A stretch of DNA of 48,394 nucleotides from Candidatus Competibacteraceae bacterium. Its GTDB lineage: Bacteria > Pseudomonadota > Gammaproteobacteria > Competibacterales > Competibacteraceae. The first letter of the stretch is position 1, and every line of letters starts with the position of its first letter. The notes below the pieces were generated by a model. The model was not told the DNA's origin and made no database searches. It saw only the letters and a program-made list of their open reading frames with translations. This document shows positions 45,601-48,394 of the stretch, piece after piece. The translations under genes were made by a program, and so were the position numbers. The DNA lies in the NCBI GenBank assembly GCA_020444905.1, contig JAGRHQ010000004.1, positions 1-48,394 of the forward strand, read 5' to 3'.

Positions 45601-46206
45601 AGCGCCCAGGTCCAGGCCAGTGAAGAGCGCTATCGCCAGCTACACAACGCAATCATGGAGGGGGTGATTTACCAGAGCGCCAACGGCGATATTATCTCGG
45701 CCAACCCGGTTGCCGAGCGTCTACTCGGATTATCGCACGGCCCAATAACAGGACAAATGGACGCTGATCCAGACTGGCAGGCGCTTCGTGAAGATGGAAC
45801 GGAGTGGCCGGCTGGGCAGTATCCGTGGCAAATCGTCCTACATACGGGTTTGCCGATGAAAGGCGTGGCGATGGGCTGGTTGCATCGCCAATCCGGTGAA
45901 AAGCGCTGGCTGCGGGTCAGCGCTATCCCGCTGTTTGAATCCAGCCAGAAACAGCCCAGCCAGATTTGCTCGCTTTTTTACGACATCACCGAGAGCCGGG
46001 AAACTGCAGATAAACTGGCGCGGCTTGAGCAGATAGTGCAGGAGTTGTCCCATCGCGCGCAACCGGTGCTGGGCATGTTGACCTCACAAATCGCAGCGCC
46101 GAATCAAAGCAGCGAAACCGCCCGCGAGGATTCGCAAGCCTGGCGCAGTTGTGTCCGGGAAAGCCTGAAGATCCTTGAAAGTTTGGTTGCGGTGGACGCT
46201 TCCTGA
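42694..46206 (+). CDS. CheB-CheR-PAS fusion protein without kinase domain
   Basis: 1170 residues from the ATG at 42694. The CheB methylesterase domain (about 12-195) has the catalytic Ser in GASAGG, His in IQHLSP and Asp in SGTGSDG. The CheR methyltransferase (about 215-480) has its N-terminal helical part and SAM-binding [13 protein letters not shown]. After a linker comes a coiled coil (about 650-730) with seven-residue repeats of NEELQ type, then three PAS-like domains (about 740-850, 865-980, 985-1105). Related fusions often end in a HisKA/HWE kinase; here the protein stops after ~60 helical residues, with no catalytic kinase motifs. It carries no cheA, cheW or receptor neighbour. It may modify receptors in response to PAS-sensed signals. 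Confidence 0.93.
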   Translation: MQDQELDVELNPTDESKPIFYVGVGASAGGLEALEAFFTHMSADSNMAFIVIQHLSPNYKSMMVELLSKRTAMTVRRAEEGMLVAANSVYLIPPKKNLSIFHGKLLLSESDHSRGLNLPIDVFLHSLADDQAEKAIGVILSGTGSDGVRGIRAIKEAGGMVMVQSEESAKFDGMPRAAIATGLADFILPPEEMPANLLSFIRHPYARKTDRPPILLSDEDGMARIFALLRERTRVDFAFYKPSTVVRRIERRMTVNQVNDLRDYVKLMESYSGEVMALYRELLIGVTNFFRDREVFEDLETHHLPQLFARLQTREARFWIAGCSTGEEAYSFAILGREILEQMGKRIDIKIFATDIDRDAILRASNGLYPESIAIDLPPGLLAKYFHRKEDHYRIDRSIREMVVFAQHNLIKDPPFTNIELVSCRNLLIYLQPVLQRKALELINFSLNPQGILLLGNSETTGDMADFFEPLNQKFRIYTARGKRRPMSHSNFAGVPEVVPWQTRSRPVSGSWRSNDEERLLERLLQLLAKDYIPLAVVVNEQMEPLHILGNSDGYFIRPAGRQTNDITKNILKDLAIPVATGLQKVFKTGEEMRYTNIRIHWRDEVKTVQVYIRPLPGKKGQESLAAVFIEEVALSKEPASSGAPVYDVNLEAEQRIHDLEQELQFSRENLQATIEELETSNEELQATNEELLASNEELQSTNEELQSVNEELHTVNAEHQSKIMELTELNNDLDNLMASTRIATLILDENLSVRRFTPEIRRVFNILDGDIGRPIKHLTHNLLDEDLLELVQAVALQNTEKVREVRTRSNEWFQMRILPYHIGMNTVSGVVLTLIDIGLLKTVQNMLSDRETLIASLYRAAPVGVSRVVNRTFLEVNNQLCQTLGYSREELIGQSALMLYPSTEEFEAVGRNLYEQIRRHSVGTMETRWRRKDGTVFPVLLNASSLHPANPDDGTTFTALDLSIRKQESAQVQASEERYRQLHNAIMEGVIYQSANGDIISANPVAERLLGLSHGPITGQMDADPDWQALREDGTEWPAGQYPWQIVLHTGLPMKGVAMGWLHRQSGEKRWLRVSAIPLFESSQKQPSQICSLFYDITESRETADKLARLEQIVQELSHRAQPVLGMLTSQIAAPNQSSETAREDSQAWRSCVRESLKILESLVAVDAS
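44734..44844 (+). repeat. 21-bp imperfect coding repeats in the CheB-CheR-PAS gene
   Basis: About five imperfect 21-bp units encode the NEELQ(A/S)(T/S) heptad series of the coiled-coil linker. The copies differ at silent positions, so this is an old, protein-level repeat and not a recent expansion. Such heptads are a normal feature of this fusion family. Confidence 0.85.
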
Positions 46207-46212
46207 AATCGA

Positions 46213-48390
46213 ATGGTTGAAACGATTGTATCTCATACCTTTCTCGATAAGTTCACGCCCAGAAACTACCTTTCTTCTTTCCAAAATCGCTTGCATTGTT
46301 ACCGCCGCCTTGGCTGCGGATTGCTGCTGCTGGTCCTACTAAGCGGCTCCCTGGCGATACTCGACCAAGGGTTGCCGCCGCCTGTCGAGCGCGCCAGACA
46401 AATCTCTGCACAGGTGCTGGATAATCAAGATCGGATGTTGCGGGTCTTTACTGTCCCGCCAGGCTATTGGCGACTGCCTGCCCGCCCTGGGAGTGTCGAT
46501 CCGCTGTTTATCAGAATGCTCATAGCCTACGAAGACCAACGCTTTCCGGACCATTCAGGCGTTGACCCACTGGCGGTGATGCGGGCGCTGGGACAATGGC
46601 TATGGCATGGCCGGATCGTGTCAGGCGCTTCAACGCTGACCATGCAGACCGCTCGCCTGCTGGAGCCGCACCCACGCGATTTGATCGGCAAGCTTGGGGA
46701 AATGCTGCGCGCCCTGCAACTGGAACGGCGTTACGCTAAAGATAAAATTCTCGGCTTTTATCTGACCCTGGCTCCTTATGGCGGCAACCTGGAAGGCGTG
46801 CGCGCTGCAACGCTGGCCTGGTTTGGCAAGGAACCTACGCGGCTTACTGCGGCGGAAGCAGCGCTGCTGGTGGTGTTGCCGCAAGCGCCGTCGCGTTTGC
46901 GCCCGGACCGTTATCCCGAACGGGCGCGGGCGGCGCGCGACAAGGTGCTGGCGCGCATGGAGCAACTAGAAGTGCTCACCTCGCGCCAAGTGGCTGAAGC
47001 CCAGGAGGAGCAGGTGCCGGTCCGGCGTCATCCCCTGCCTTTTCTGGCTCCCCATCTGGCGGACCGGTTACGCGCCGCCCAACCCGGAATGACCCGGCAT
47101 CACACTTATATCGACCGCGATTTGCAGCAGACCCTGGAAACGCTGGCTCGTCAACAGCACAGCACCCTGGAATCGCACAGCAGCATCGCCATGCTGGTCG
47201 TAGCGAATCGCGACCGGCGAGTGCTGGCCTATGTCGGGGCCAGCGATTTTTTCGACACGCGCCGAGCTGGGCAGATCGACATGGCTCGGGCGATCCGCTC
47301 GCCGGGTTCCACGCTCAAGCCATTAATTTATGGGCTTGGTTTTGATGATTTGTTAATTCATCCCGAAACATTAATTGAAGACGCGCCGACCCGGTTCGGC
47401 AATTATGCGCCCACCAATTTTGGTCACACCTACGCCGGTCAACTGACTGTGCGCGAGGCGCTGCAACAGTCGCTGAACATCCCGGCAGTGGCGGTGCTGG
47501 AGCAGGTGGGACCGGCGCGAGTGGCGGCGCGACTGCGCGAGGTGGGGTTGCCATTGCACTGGAGCGCAGCCAATCCGCAACCCGGTTTGCCGCTAGCGCT
47601 AGGTGGAGTAGGCGCAACCCTGGAAAAACTGGTGACCTTATATGCCAGCTTTGCCAGGGGCGGTGCGGTCGCACCGTTACGCCTGGGTCCCGACGACCCA
47701 GAAAGTCCGGGTCAACCCCTGCTGTCACCCACCGCCTGCTGGTATCTGAGCGAGATTTTGCGCGGGTCGCCAGCTCCACAACATATCGCGCCCTTGGCCA
47801 GCGCTGCCCGACCTCGATTGATCGCGCATAAAACCGGTACTTCCTATGGCTTTCGCGACGCCTGGGCCTTGGGTTTCGATGCGGACTACACCGTGGGCGT
47901 CTGGGTCGGGCGACCGGATGGTTCGCCCAGTCCCGGTCACTATGGACGTAATACCGCTGCGCCGCTGCTGTTCCGAATCTTCGATCTGTTGCCGGAATCT
48001 GTCAACCCGCCACTGCCGCCGCCCGACCAGGCGCTGCGCGTTGTGAGTCGCACGCAATTACCGGAACGGTTGCGCTATTTTCGCACCCGACCGGCGTTGC
48101 AAATGCGCAGCGCTTTACCGCTCAGCATCACCTTTCCCGTAAACGGCGCGACGGTGGAGTTGCCCGATCAGGATGGTGCGTTGACTGCGTTGCCGCTGGC
48201 GGCGAAGGGAGGAATCCGGCCCTTGCGCTGGCTCGTGAACGGTCGACCGCTCCCCGCTGACCCCTGGCAACGCGAAACATTTTGGCCACCCGATGGCGAA
48301 GGACAAGTACGAATTACCGTACTGGACCAGTCGGGTCAGACCGCCAGCACCGAGGTATGGCTCAGCCGGGCGCCGACACGGCATTGGTAG
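46213..48390 (+). CDS. pbpC: Penicillin-binding protein 1C
   Basis: Bifunctional peptidoglycan glycosyltransferase/transpeptidase-like protein, 725 residues. A membrane anchor (about 34-52) is followed by the GT51 domain with catalytic Glu in YEDQRF (about 107) and GASTLTMQTARLL. The transpeptidase domain has Ser366 in SPGSTLKP, SLN and KTGTS near 540. A C-terminal BiPBP_C-type domain closes the protein (FPVNGATVELP, then RPLRWLVNGRPLP). The start follows the preceding stop by 6 bp. The usual pbpC neighbour, an alpha-2-macroglobulin-like gene, is not visible here; the window ends 4 bp after the stop. Confidence 0.95.
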   Translation: MVETIVSHTFLDKFTPRNYLSSFQNRLHCYRRLGCGLLLLVLLSGSLAILDQGLPPPVERARQISAQVLDNQDRMLRVFTVPPGYWRLPARPGSVDPLFIRMLIAYEDQRFPDHSGVDPLAVMRALGQWLWHGRIVSGASTLTMQTARLLEPHPRDLIGKLGEMLRALQLERRYAKDKILGFYLTLAPYGGNLEGVRAATLAWFGKEPTRLTAAEAALLVVLPQAPSRLRPDRYPERARAARDKVLARMEQLEVLTSRQVAEAQEEQVPVRRHPLPFLAPHLADRLRAAQPGMTRHHTYIDRDLQQTLETLARQQHSTLESHSSIAMLVVANRDRRVLAYVGASDFFDTRRAGQIDMARAIRSPGSTLKPLIYGLGFDDLLIHPETLIEDAPTRFGNYAPTNFGHTYAGQLTVREALQQSLNIPAVAVLEQVGPARVAARLREVGLPLHWSAANPQPGLPLALGGVGATLEKLVTLYASFARGGAVAPLRLGPDDPESPGQPLLSPTACWYLSEILRGSPAPQHIAPLASAARPRLIAHKTGTSYGFRDAWALGFDADYTVGVWVGRPDGSPSPGHYGRNTAAPLLFRIFDLLPESVNPPLPPPDQALRVVSRTQLPERLRYFRTRPALQMRSALPLSITFPVNGATVELPDQDGALTALPLAAKGGIRPLRWLVNGRPLPADPWQRETFWPPDGEGQVRITVLDQSGQTASTEVWLSRAPTRHW

Positions 48391-48394
48391 TTTG

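Overview
The window reads as a stretch of chromosome from a GC-rich gammaproteobacterium. Several gene orders are typical of that class: hemC-hemD-hemX-hemY, yajC-secD-secF, a diaA-dolP pair and argH near hemC. A divergent wax-ester gene pair, a PhaJ-like enoyl-CoA hydratase beside an ETF/acyl-CoA dehydrogenase cluster and many sensor proteins suggest a carbon-storing, environmentally versatile organism. A Competibacteraceae-like lineage would fit, but that is inference only. I saw no rRNA, tRNA, CRISPR array or intact insertion sequence.

Layout, left to right. (1) 0-4.3 kb: a wax ester synthase/DGAT on the minus strand, divergent from a two-domain fatty acyl-CoA reductase closely resembling the 661-residue Marinobacter enzyme, then a Bcp peroxiredoxin. 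(2) 4.4-8.0 kb: a PP2C phosphatase and a membrane Ser/Thr kinase with an extracytoplasmic FGE-like domain. (3) 8.0-12.3 kb: PhaJ-like hydratase (minus), etfB, etfA and a long acyl-CoA dehydrogenase, which form an acyl-CoA oxidation module. (4) 12.3-15.9 kb: argH preceded by a class 3 lipase and a small secreted protein (a possible effector/immunity pair) and by a relic of a CcdB-type toxin. This looks like an accessory insertion between argH and hemC. (5) 15.9-20.5 kb: hemC, hemD, hemX, hemY and a clear terminator. (6) 20.6-22.8 kb: a secreted Cache-like protein and a chemoreceptor. (7) 22.8-26.2 kb: yajC, secD, secF behind a promoter and an early terminator. (8) 26.3-28.9 kb: a tail-anchored receiver protein, a highly structured intergenic element, nudF and a small lipoprotein. 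(9) 28.9-35.3 kb: copA, two tiny membrane ORFs joined by ATGA overlaps, two histidine kinases and a FixJ-type regulator. (10) 35.3-42.6 kb: pncB, lipA, dolP, diaA, an rnfE homologue, argE and a class I aminotransferase. (11) 42.7-48.4 kb: a CheB-CheR-PAS fusion and penicillin-binding protein 1C.

The least ordinary material is small. It comprises the lipase/secreted-protein pair with the CcdB relic; two orphan hairpin elements resembling IS200/IS605 (TnpB/omega-RNA) ends; a family of C/G-rich palindromic repeats that have become protein-coding at the ends of at least three genes; the receiver domain carried on a tail-anchored alanine-rich rod; and a histidine kinase whose phospho-acceptor His is followed by Asn instead of an acidic residue. 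Family assignments were made by reading the translated sequences; no database search was possible.
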